NCBI RefSeq assembly: GCF_000148725.1
Contig: NZ_GL476319.1
Location: forward strand, 639,923 to 703,922
DNA: 64,000 bases
From: Roseibium sp. TrichSKD4
Lineage (GTDB): Bacteria > Pseudomonadota > Alphaproteobacteria > Rhizobiales > Stappiaceae
Direction: 5' to 3'
Both the position numbers and the translations under genes were made by a program. Positions 7,676 through 14,458 of the stretch are shown piece after piece (the first letter of the stretch is position 1; every line of letters starts with the position of its first letter). The notes beneath the pieces are model-generated. The model did not search any database and was not told the origin of the DNA. It worked only from the letters and a program-made list of their open reading frames with translations.

Positions 7676-9181
7676 ATGAGTGATATTGTCCTTACAAGTG
7701 CAGTCCGGGAAAACCTTCTGGCCTTGAAAAACACGGCAGACTTGCAGTCTCGCACGCAAAACCGGCTTTCCACCGGATTGAAGGTCAATTCCGCGCTCGA
7801 CAATCCGAATTCATTCTTTACCGCAGCAGGCCTCAATGCCCGCGCAGGTGATTTGGGCAGCCTGCTCGACAATATGGGACAGGCGGTCCAGACGATCCGT
7901 GCCGCCAATGACGGTATTGAAGCCATTTCCAAACTGGTTGAATCGGCCAAGGCCATCGCCAATCAAGCGCTTCAAACACAAAGTGAATTTGAGCGTAAAA
8001 CTTTCACGCAGCAGTTCAATGATGTGCTTGTGCAAATTGAAGATCTGGCCAAAGATTCCGGCTACAAGGGCAAGAACTTGCTCGCGGGCCTCGGAAACGA
8101 ATTGGAAGTCATTTTCAACGAGGACAGTACATCAACTCTGACTGTCAATCCGGTTGACTATACTGACACTTCTCTTGAAACCGGCCTAAACCTCGCAGAC
8201 CTTGAAAACGGCGGGACCGGAACCAGCTCATTTACTCTGCAAGGCGGGTCGGTCGAACTTGATCTCGCAACATTGCAAGCTTCTTCTAACCTGACCGACC
8301 TAGCAGCCTGGTCGACAGGTGACGTCGTTACCATTGGAGATGGCACGACATCAAAAACACTCACGGTCGGAACAGACATTACAACCGTGCAAGACTATAT
8401 CGACGCGATTAGCGGTCTCGGCGGGCTTCATGCCACATTCGATGAAGGCACCGACAAAATCACCGTTACTTCTGCGCTTGATACGGGTGTAACACTCAGC
8501 GTTGCGAAGGATAATGCAGGCGGCGGAACCGCTACCGACGGCGGCATTGGAACCGGCACAGCCACCCTTACCACAACAGCGCTGACTGCGAACGCCACGC
8601 TGATCACATCAGCAGGTTTCCAGATTGGCGACACGCTGACGATTACAGACGGCAATGGGTTTGAGCCAGCCTCACTAGAAATCGACGAAGACACAACGGT
8701 CGATGACCTTGTGACCCTGATCGACAATGTGAAAGGTTTGAACGCGACGTTCTCCGGCGGCAGCATCAGTCTGATTGGTGAAGTGTCTTTCACTATTAAC
8801 AGTGACAACCGGGACTTCAATCAGGGTGGATTGATTGCGACAGACCCTGTCCCCAAATCACCGGCTTCCCTTCTTGCAGATGCATCCGAATTCCAGAAAG
8901 ACACGGACATTGAACGCACACTTCAAGCGGTCAATGCGGCTCTGGACGAGTTGCGGTCCTCTGCAACATCGCTTGGCGCAAGTTTGTCCACGGTTGAAAT
9001 CAGAACAGACTTCACAGAAGAACTGATCAACACGCTGGAAGTTGGTGCCGGTGCCCTGACAATTGCCGACATGAACGAAGAAGGAGCCAATATGCTGGCC
9101 CTTCAAACCCGTCAGCAGTTGTCATCCACAGCGCTATCCCTGGCGAACCAGGCCGAACAGAGCGTCTTGAACCTATTCTGA
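7676..9181 (+). CDS. Flagellin F (long form)
   Basis: 501-residue flagellin starting SDIVLTSAVRENLLALKNTA, with TGLKVNSALDNPNSFFTA and a C-terminus ending QSVLNLF. The middle has two copies of a GD(T/V)(L/V)T(I/IG)(T/D)DG module (around residues 220 and 320). It is the most diverged member of the array. Unlike flagellins B-E it has neither the AGGAA hairpin nor a purine-rich ribosome binding site before its ATG (GCGGTGACCCCTG precedes it), so its translation is probably weak or controlled in another way. No terminator lies between it and flbT, so it may be cotranscribed with flbT-flaF. Confidence 0.94.
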   Translation: MSDIVLTSAVRENLLALKNTADLQSRTQNRLSTGLKVNSALDNPNSFFTAAGLNARAGDLGSLLDNMGQAVQTIRAANDGIEAISKLVESAKAIANQALQTQSEFERKTFTQQFNDVLVQIEDLAKDSGYKGKNLLAGLGNELEVIFNEDSTSTLTVNPVDYTDTSLETGLNLADLENGGTGTSSFTLQGGSVELDLATLQASSNLTDLAAWSTGDVVTIGDGTTSKTLTVGTDITTVQDYIDAISGLGGLHATFDEGTDKITVTSALDTGVTLSVAKDNAGGGTATDGGIGTGTATLTTTALTANATLITSAGFQIGDTLTITDGNGFEPASLEIDEDTTVDDLVTLIDNVKGLNATFSGGSISLIGEVSFTINSDNRDFNQGGLIATDPVPKSPASLLADASEFQKDTDIERTLQAVNAALDELRSSATSLGASLSTVEIRTDFTEELINTLEVGAGALTIADMNEEGANMLALQTRQQLSSTALSLANQAEQSVLNLF

Positions 9182-9200
9182 CGAGTTATTGGCAGAATAT

Positions 9201-9236
9201 GGTTAAAGCCATCAAGGTGGTTAAGGTTTTGGTTAA
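9201..9236 (+). promoter_or_regulatory. Three GGTTAA repeats upstream of flbT
   Basis: GGTTAA occurs at 9201, 9219 and 9231, just before the flbT ribosome binding site. The last two are 12 bases apart. This recalls CtrA sites (TTAA-N7-TTAA), but the spacing here is eight bases, so the assignment is only a suggestion. Confidence 0.25.
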
Positions 9237-9272
9237 CTTTTGGGAGCGATACTCACAGTCGGAGGTCTCAGA

Positions 9273-9761
9273 ATGGCGCTCAAGGTCGAACTGAAACCCG
9301 GTGAAAGAATTATTATCGGTGACAGCGTAATCACCAATGATAATCAAAGAACACGTTTGTTCATCGAAGGACAGGCGCCTATTCTCCGGGAAAAAGACAT
9401 ATTGACACCGGAAACGGCAGACACTCCTGCAAAACGCGTCTATTTGGCAGTACAACTCATGTATCTGTCCGATGACTTGGAGAAAATTCAGGGAAATTAC
9501 TTTACACTGGTCAATGATATTGTCTCGGCAGCTCCGAGTACCATTCCATATGTTACTCAGATCAGTAATTCAATAATTTCCGGATCATTCTACAAGGCAT
9601 TGAAAGAGGCGAAAAAGCTTATTGAGTACGAGAGGACGCTAATAAGTCATGTACAAGCAGGCAGCGCAGGCTTATCAGAAAACCAGCCAGGTGGCAGTGT
9701 CGCCGAGGGAGCTGGAAGCGAACCTTCTTATGAAGGCCGCAGCCCGGCTCCAGCTGGTTAA
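9273..9761 (+). CDS. flbT: Flagellin synthesis repressor FlbT
   Basis: In Caulobacter FlbT binds the 5' leader of flagellin mRNA and lowers its translation and stability until the hook is complete; FlaF counteracts it. The protein starts ALKVELKPGERIIIGDSVI and has the FlbT hallmarks (TPAKRVYLAVQLMYL, then ALKEAKKLIEYERTL). The ATG at 9273 follows GGAGG by seven bases. At 162 residues it is about 15-20 residues longer than usual FlbT proteins: the last 37 codons (Gly/Ser/Pro-rich, ending SPAPAG) overlap the start of flaF in another frame. Its place beside leaders with a shared RNA element suggests it acts on them; this is inference. Confidence 0.93.
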   Translation: MALKVELKPGERIIIGDSVITNDNQRTRLFIEGQAPILREKDILTPETADTPAKRVYLAVQLMYLSDDLEKIQGNYFTLVNDIVSAAPSTIPYVTQISNSIISGSFYKALKEAKKLIEYERTLISHVQAGSAGLSENQPGGSVAEGAGSEPSYEGRSPAPAG

Positions 9762-10023
9762 GGATGAGTGGCAGCAAACCTCTCTGGCACAGCGCGATGA
9801 CGCGCTGACCTATAACCGAAAGCTTTGGACCATTCTCGTCACCTCCGCGACAAACGGTGAAAATCCGCTGCCGCAGGAGATCAAGAACAACATTGCTTCA
9901 CTAGGTGTGTTTGTTTTCAAGCAAACCATGGAAGCGATGACCGACGAAGAAGGCAACAAACTCAACAGCTTGATCAGCATCAACCGCGCGATTGCAGAAG
10001 GACTGCGAGCCCGCGCTGAATAA
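9649..10023 (+). CDS. flaF: Flagellar biosynthesis regulator FlaF
   Basis: 124-residue FlaF. It begins MYKQAAQAYQKTSQ and has the family motif SPRELEANLLMKAAARLQ (about residues 18-35), then NRKLWTILVTS and a C-terminal helix with SLISINRAIAEGL. FlaF promotes flagellin synthesis and secretion and works opposite FlbT. The start at 9649 fits the family N-terminus and lies inside flbT, giving a 113-base overlap, far longer than the usual 1-20 bases. A terminator follows. Confidence 0.93.
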   Translation: MYKQAAQAYQKTSQVAVSPRELEANLLMKAAARLQLVKDEWQQTSLAQRDDALTYNRKLWTILVTSATNGENPLPQEIKNNIASLGVFVFKQTMEAMTDEEGNKLNSLISINRAIAEGLRARAE

Positions 10024-10061
10024 GCAAGATCGAGCAGGCAGCATCTCAAAGATGAACGAAC

Positions 10062-10086
10062 AAGCCCGGTTACCCCGGGCTTTTTT
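10062..10086 (+). terminator. Intrinsic terminator after flaF
   Basis: An AAGCCCGG/CCGGGCTT stem with a short loop is followed by six T residues, 39 bases past the flaF stop. Confidence 0.9.
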
Positions 10087-10114
10087 GTGTTTTGGTGCAG
10101 GATGTCAATCAAAC

Positions 10115-10141
10115 AAAAAAGGGAGCGCATAAAGCGCTCCC
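10115..10141 (-). terminator. Intrinsic terminator of the RTX/EF-hand gene
   Basis: On the - strand an 8-bp stem (GGGAGCGC/GCGCTCCC, five-base loop) is followed by six T residues, 26 bases past the stop of the gene at 10167-12599. Confidence 0.88.
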
Positions 10142-10166
10142 AGTCTTTCTTGCTTCTTATTGGCCG

Positions 10167-12599
10167 TTATTTCTTAGCGAACCAGACGTCTTCTGTGAGC
10201 ATCTGACCATTGTTGGCAGATGACTGCATCAAGGTCTCGCCGCGCTCATTCACAACGTCGTTGCGCTGTGTGGAGAGCTGAGTGACACCTGCTTCAGCTG
10301 CAGAGCGGAGCTCGCCAGCGTCAACATCGCCGTCACCATTGGCATCAACCCAAACACCCATGTTGGCCATTTCGCCGCCAGTCAGCTGACCGTCACCGTT
10401 CTGGTCATAGGTGGCCATCTTCTGGTAGCCGTCTGTGTAACGACCGCCTTGGTCACCCATCAGGGCATTGCCGTCGATCTCGCCATTGGCGCCGATCTTG
10501 GTCATGTCGACAACAAGGCCGTCACCACCGGTGATCCACTCGACCTGCTCCTTGGTACCGTCGCCATCGATATCGAAGGCAATAGTTTCACCAACCTGGC
10601 CATCGATACGCTGTTGAGCGGTCGAAACACCCGTTGTGGAGATACGGCCGTCACCATTCAGGTCCAGAGCAACCGGAGAGGCAACTTTGTCCTTGCCCTT
10701 ACCGTTGTTGTAGTCGGCAACCTTTTGACCATCACCATTGTTGATGTGGTACTTGCCACCGCCCTGGTGAACAGCTGTGTAGCCTTTCAACGGGCCTTCC
10801 TTGAAGGTGTAACCGCCATTGGCATGGTTGTACTTGCCATGGCCGATCAGCCACTTGCCTTCCTTGCCCTTGACGTAGTCGATCACGGCCTGGTCAGCTG
10901 CAGAGATCTGAGGCTGAGCCGGAACGGCTTGCCAGACGCCGTTGTTATTCACGACAGTCCAACCGCCGTTGTTAACTCCGCCACCGTTGTTGGCACCGCC
11001 ATTGTTGCCAGCGCCGTTGTTAACAACCTCCCACGTACCGTTATTGTTCACAACTGCCCAGCCAGCATCACCGCCGCCGTTATTGGCGCCACCAGCTCCA
11101 TTGTCCATGAAGTTGATAGCTTGCCAGACGCCATTTTCGTTCATGACAGCCCAGCCCGCGCCGTTACCGCCGCCGACATTGGCGCCACCGCCCCAGTTGC
11201 CACCGTTGTTACCGCCCCAGTTACCGCCGTTGTTCCAGCCGCCACCATTGTTCGCGCCGCCCCAGTTGCCGCCATTCTGCTGGCCAGCACGGAACTGGTT
11301 GTCAAAGCCATTGAAGTTTGTGTCAAAGAGACCGCCAACTTCATATTCCTTGACAGCTTCCTTATCGCCCTGGGCTACGATTTCACCTTGGGCGTTCTCA
11401 ATGGCACCACCGCCCTGTGCACCGGCACCGCGGTCGCCGTTACGAGCCTGACCGTCACCATCAACCGTAACACCCCATAGGCCGTTAGGCTTGACGTTGT
11501 CAGCCACAGCATTGTCACTGCGGAAGTTGATATCGAGCCAGCCATTCTGGCCAGGGCTGCGCGCTTCAATTGTAATTGTGTATTCGCCAGCCTTGATCGT
11601 GACCTTGTTGCCTTCAAGCTTCACATCACCACCAAGGTGCTCGCCCTTGTTGCACGGTTGACCATTGATGGTCAGAGCCCCGGTCTTATCGAAGCCGATC
11701 TGATTGCCGCCAACAGAGATTCCCATGGCACCAACGACTGTTGCTCCGCCGCCACCCCAGGCATCAAAGCGGCCGTTGACCTGAACACCCTGATCAGACA
11801 GGAGATTATAAGTCTTCCCGGCTTCACCTTGGACGTCATAGTTACCACCATCAGCACCTACGAAATGCGGGTCGCCCCAGATACGGCCGTTCTCAACTTT
11901 GATTGGGTCCATTGGTTTGGCGCCACCGCCGTTGCCACCCCAATTTCCACCATTATTGCCGCCGTTACCCCAATTTCCACCAGGGTTCCAGTTGCCGCCA
12001 TTGTCGCCGCCGTTCCAGCCGCCACCATTGTTAGCGCCACCCATGTCGCCATGATTGTGACCGCCGCCCCAGTTGCCACCATTGTTCCAGGCACCACCGA
12101 TATTGACGGACTGGTCGGTAAACGCAAGCTGCTCGATGCCCTTCAGGTTATCTGTCGCGCCGGTGTTGTTGTCGATTACAAGCGTCATGTCACCATTTTT
12201 CATGATGGTGTAATCCGCACGGTTGCCGTCATAGAGAGCAACGTCATTGCCAGCGCCACCACGAATGGTGTCTGCCCCTGCCCCGCCTTTGATAATGTCG
12301 TTGCCAGCACCACCCTTGATCAGGTCGTCACCTTCACCGCCAAACTGAATGTCGTTGCCCATGCCGCCAACAAGAGCGTCATTTCCACCGTTGCCGAACT
12401 GGACATTGTTCATGGCGTTCCCAACGATGGTGTCATTGCCCTGACCACCATTTTGAGCACCATTGCCACCATTGTGGTTTGGCTGTTTTGCGATTGTCAG
12501 ATGCGCATTTTGCTTCAGCGCGTTCCCAAAACCATCAGCTTTAGCCGCACCACCGTCATGAGCACCGTGATTTGCATGACCAACCTTATTGCACACCAT
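10167..12599 (-). CDS. RTX / GDPH (VWD-like) / EF-hand surface protein
   Basis: About 810 residues, no signal peptide, probably secreted (RTX proteins usually use type I secretion; inference). Layout: His/Asn-rich start; about six RTX nonapeptides (GGAGNDIIKGGAGADTI, residues 60-150) with the ADYTI...LKGIEQLAFTD cap; Gly-Asn-Trp linker (170-230); a module starting IWGDPHFVGADGG that resembles von Willebrand D domains; a second Gly-Asn linker with three degenerate NENGVWQA/NNNGTWEV repeats; and a 245-residue C-terminal domain with EF-hand loops DLNGDGRIS, DIDGDGTKE, DQNGDGQLTGGE and DANGDGDVDAGE. The start at 12599 follows GAGGAGA by six bases, better than an upstream in-frame ATG. Paralogous to the genes at 12908-14332 and 52142-54964. 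Likely calcium-binding; the exact role is unknown. Confidence 0.85.
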   Translation of the reverse strand: MVCNKVGHANHGAHDGGAAKADGFGNALKQNAHLTIAKQPNHNGGNGAQNGGQGNDTIVGNAMNNVQFGNGGNDALVGGMGNDIQFGGEGDDLIKGGAGNDIIKGGAGADTIRGGAGNDVALYDGNRADYTIMKNGDMTLVIDNNTGATDNLKGIEQLAFTDQSVNIGGAWNNGGNWGGGHNHGDMGGANNGGGWNGGDNGGNWNPGGNWGNGGNNGGNWGGNGGGAKPMDPIKVENGRIWGDPHFVGADGGNYDVQGEAGKTYNLLSDQGVQVNGRFDAWGGGGATVVGAMGISVGGNQIGFDKTGALTINGQPCNKGEHLGGDVKLEGNKVTIKAGEYTITIEARSPGQNGWLDINFRSDNAVADNVKPNGLWGVTVDGDGQARNGDRGAGAQGGGAIENAQGEIVAQGDKEAVKEYEVGGLFDTNFNGFDNQFRAGQQNGGNWGGANNGGGWNNGGNWGGNNGGNWGGGANVGGGNGAGWAVMNENGVWQAINFMDNGAGGANNGGGDAGWAVVNNNGTWEVVNNGAGNNGGANNGGGVNNGGWTVVNNNGVWQAVPAQPQISAADQAVIDYVKGKEGKWLIGHGKYNHANGGYTFKEGPLKGYTAVHQGGGKYHINNGDGQKVADYNNGKGKDKVASPVALDLNGDGRISTTGVSTAQQRIDGQVGETIAFDIDGDGTKEQVEWITGGDGLVVDMTKIGANGEIDGNALMGDQGGRYTDGYQKMATYDQNGDGQLTGGEMANMGVWVDANGDGDVDAGELRSAAEAGVTQLSTQRNDVVNERGETLMQSSANNGQMLTEDVWFAKK

Positions 12600-12681
12600 A
12601 GTCGTTCTCCTCGAGACAATCCGAATAACCTTTGTTGCCGGAGATACTACAGAATAAAATTTCAATAGTAATTCGCATTGA

Positions 12682-12699
12682 CTACGTACAAGCCTACGT
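12682..12699. promoter_or_regulatory. CTACGT-N6-CTACGT direct repeat upstream of the RTX/EF-hand gene
   Basis: Two CTACGT copies with a 12-base period lie 83-100 bases before the start at 12599. The same arrangement is found at 55058-55075, 94-111 bases before the paralogue at 52142-54964. A shared transcription factor site is inferred. Confidence 0.45.
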
Positions 12700-12833
12700 G
12701 AATTTTAGTTTTATTTACTTTATATTAAATAACACAAAGATGAATTGCTTAAATAAATTTCAAAACATCAAGTTAATACTTTATTTAGAAATCAAGGCCG
12801 TACAACTCAGGCCTTGCAATGGCCCATAAGAAC

Positions 12834-12861
12834 AAAAAAGCGGCCCGTTGAGGCCGCTTTT
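12834..12861 (-). terminator. Terminator of the His-rich EF-hand gene
   Basis: An AAAAGCGGCC/GGCCGCTTTT stem with a six-base loop has T runs on both strands, 47 bases after the stop of the - strand gene. The same terminator (one loop base different) follows the paralogue at 52142. Confidence 0.85.
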
Positions 12862-13735
12862 CTTATTTGATTGGACGCGGGAGAGATCTCTCCCGCTGTC
12901 AGTCTGATTACTTCTGAGCGAACCAGACGTCTTCTGTGAGCATCTGACCATTGTTGGCAGAAGACTGCATCAAGGTCTCGCCGCGCTCATTCACAACGTC
13001 GTTGCGCTGTGTGGAGAGCTGAGTGACACCTGCTTCAGCTGCAGAGCGGAGCTCGCCAGCGTCAACATCGCCGTCACCATTGGCATCAACCCAAACACCC
13101 ATGTTGGCCATTTCGCCGCCGGTCAGCTGACCGTCACCGTTCTGGTCATAGGTGGCCATCTTCTGGTAGCCGTCTGTGTAACGACCGCCTTGGTCACCCA
13201 TCAGCGCATTGCCATCGATCTCGCCATTGGCGCCGATCTTGGTCATGTCGACAACAAGGCCGTCACCACCCGTGATCCACTCGACCTGTTCCTTGGTGCC
13301 GTCGCCATCGATATCGAAGGCAATGGTTTCACCAACCTGGCCATCGATACGCTGTTGAGCGGTCGAAACACCCGTTGTGGAGATACGGCCGTCACCATTC
13401 AGGTCCAGAGCAACCGGAGAGGCAACTTTGTCCTTGCCCTTACCGTTGTTGTAGTCGGCAACCTTTTGACCATCACCATTGTTGATGTGGTACTTGCCAC
13501 CGCCCTGGTGAACAGCTGTGTAGCCTTTCAACGGGCCTTCCTTGAAGGTGTAGCCGCCATTGGCATGGTTGTACTTGCCATGGCCGATCAGCCACTTGCC
13601 TTCCTTGCCCTTGACGTAGTCGATCACGGCCTGGTCAGCTGCAGAGATCTGAGGCTGAGCCTGCTGACCACCACCATTCACTGCCTGCCAAGTGCCGTTG
13701 TTGTTCACAACACCCCAGCCTGCATTGTTGCCGCC
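12834..13735. repeat. 902-bp direct repeat, copy 1
   Basis: This segment matches 52068-52969 at a constant offset of 39234 bases. Reading both copies I found one difference (G at 12847, A at 52081). It covers the terminator, the 20-bp palindrome, the whole EF-hand domain and the start of the linker. A third, more diverged copy of the coding part lies at about 10167-10915. The inclusion of non-coding sequence points to recent duplication or gene conversion. Confidence 0.9.
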
Positions 13736-14332
13736 TGCGTTTGGCTTTGTTCCGCACCAACCGCCGTGGTTGTGTCCACCACCCCAGTTGCCGCCATTGT
13801 TCCAGCTGCCATGGTTATGACCGCCACCTACGTTGCCACCATGGTTGTGACCACCATGGTTATGACCACCGCCAACATTTCCACCATGGTTGTGACCGCC
13901 ATGATTATGGCCGCCACCAACATTGCCGCCGTGGTTGTGACCACCACCAACACTGGCACCACCACCAAAAAGCCCTGTGAAAGCACTGATCAGTTTGCCG
14001 ATAAGGCCAGCCTTGATGTTGAGGATGCCACCAACAAGCTTGGTGACCGTACCAACGACACCAGAAACGACGGATGCGATCTTGCCGAAGATGCCACCCA
14101 AGAAACCACCACCCTTATGGGCTGTTTGAGCGTTCTGTGCAGTGGCCTGTGCATGTGCATGGCCTGCACCAACCTGGCCCGCGCCATTTGCAGTCGCCTG
14201 AATTTTAGCAGCTACCGGCTTGGCAATCGTGCCAGTCTTGTGTGCATGGCCATGAAGAGCTGCCTTGAAGTTGGCGTGACCACCAACATGGTGGTTTTTC
14301 TGAGCAAAGAGCCCTTTGATAATTCCGGTCAT
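12908..14332 (-). CDS. His-rich (GGHNHGG) EF-hand surface protein
   Basis: 474 residues. The N-terminus (MTGIIKGLFAQ) has no obvious signal peptide. Residues 75-125 form a glycine-rich hydrophobic segment (GGIFGKIASVVSGVVG, then GLIGKLISAFTGLFGG) that could be membrane-active or membrane-inserted. Residues 130-195 carry about eight GGHNHGG repeats, which could bind zinc, copper or nickel. The last 245 residues are the EF-hand domain shared with the two paralogues and nearly identical to that of 52142-54964. It lacks the GDPH module. The ATG at 14332 is preceded on the - strand by GGGGGTTCAC. Metal binding is suggested by composition; no function is known. Confidence 0.82.
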   Translation of the reverse strand: MTGIIKGLFAQKNHHVGGHANFKAALHGHAHKTGTIAKPVAAKIQATANGAGQVGAGHAHAQATAQNAQTAHKGGGFLGGIFGKIASVVSGVVGTVTKLVGGILNIKAGLIGKLISAFTGLFGGGASVGGGHNHGGNVGGGHNHGGHNHGGNVGGGHNHGGHNHGGNVGGGHNHGSWNNGGNWGGGHNHGGWCGTKPNAGGNNAGWGVVNNNGTWQAVNGGGQQAQPQISAADQAVIDYVKGKEGKWLIGHGKYNHANGGYTFKEGPLKGYTAVHQGGGKYHINNGDGQKVADYNNGKGKDKVASPVALDLNGDGRISTTGVSTAQQRIDGQVGETIAFDIDGDGTKEQVEWITGGDGLVVDMTKIGANGEIDGNALMGDQGGRYTDGYQKMATYDQNGDGQLTGGEMANMGVWVDANGDGDVDAGELRSAAEAGVTQLSTQRNDVVNERGETLMQSSANNGQMLTEDVWFAQK

Positions 14333-14458
14333 GTGAACCCCCGACTTTCGGATTTATTGCCAAAAGATTTACGGGATCAGGAAAAATAAAAATATTCGTC
14401 TCAACCACGACCTTTTCTGCGTAGTACCTAGGCCGTGTGGACGAATGCAAGAGGCCTA

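Larger units (their letters stand above)
12600..12907. other. Intergenic region between two EF-hand paralogues
   Basis: About 310 bases. It has the promoter side of the gene ending at 12599 (CTACGT repeat, very AT-rich at 12700-12790) and the terminator and palindrome downstream of the 12908-14332 gene. A 20-bp perfect palindrome lies at 12877-12896 and is repeated at 52111-52130. Confidence 0.6.

Noticed and set aside
9201-9236. CtrA binding site upstream of flbT
   Set aside because: TTAA pairs exist but with eight rather than seven bases between; kept only as a low-confidence repeat.
9702-9761. FlbT tail seen as a sequencing frameshift
   Set aside because: No alternative frame restores a typical FlbT end and flaF is intact through the overlap, so the tail is kept as a feature to check.
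12834-13735. The 902-bp repeat considered as an insertion sequence
   Set aside because: No transposase, no terminal inverted repeats and no target duplication; it encodes part of a surface protein.
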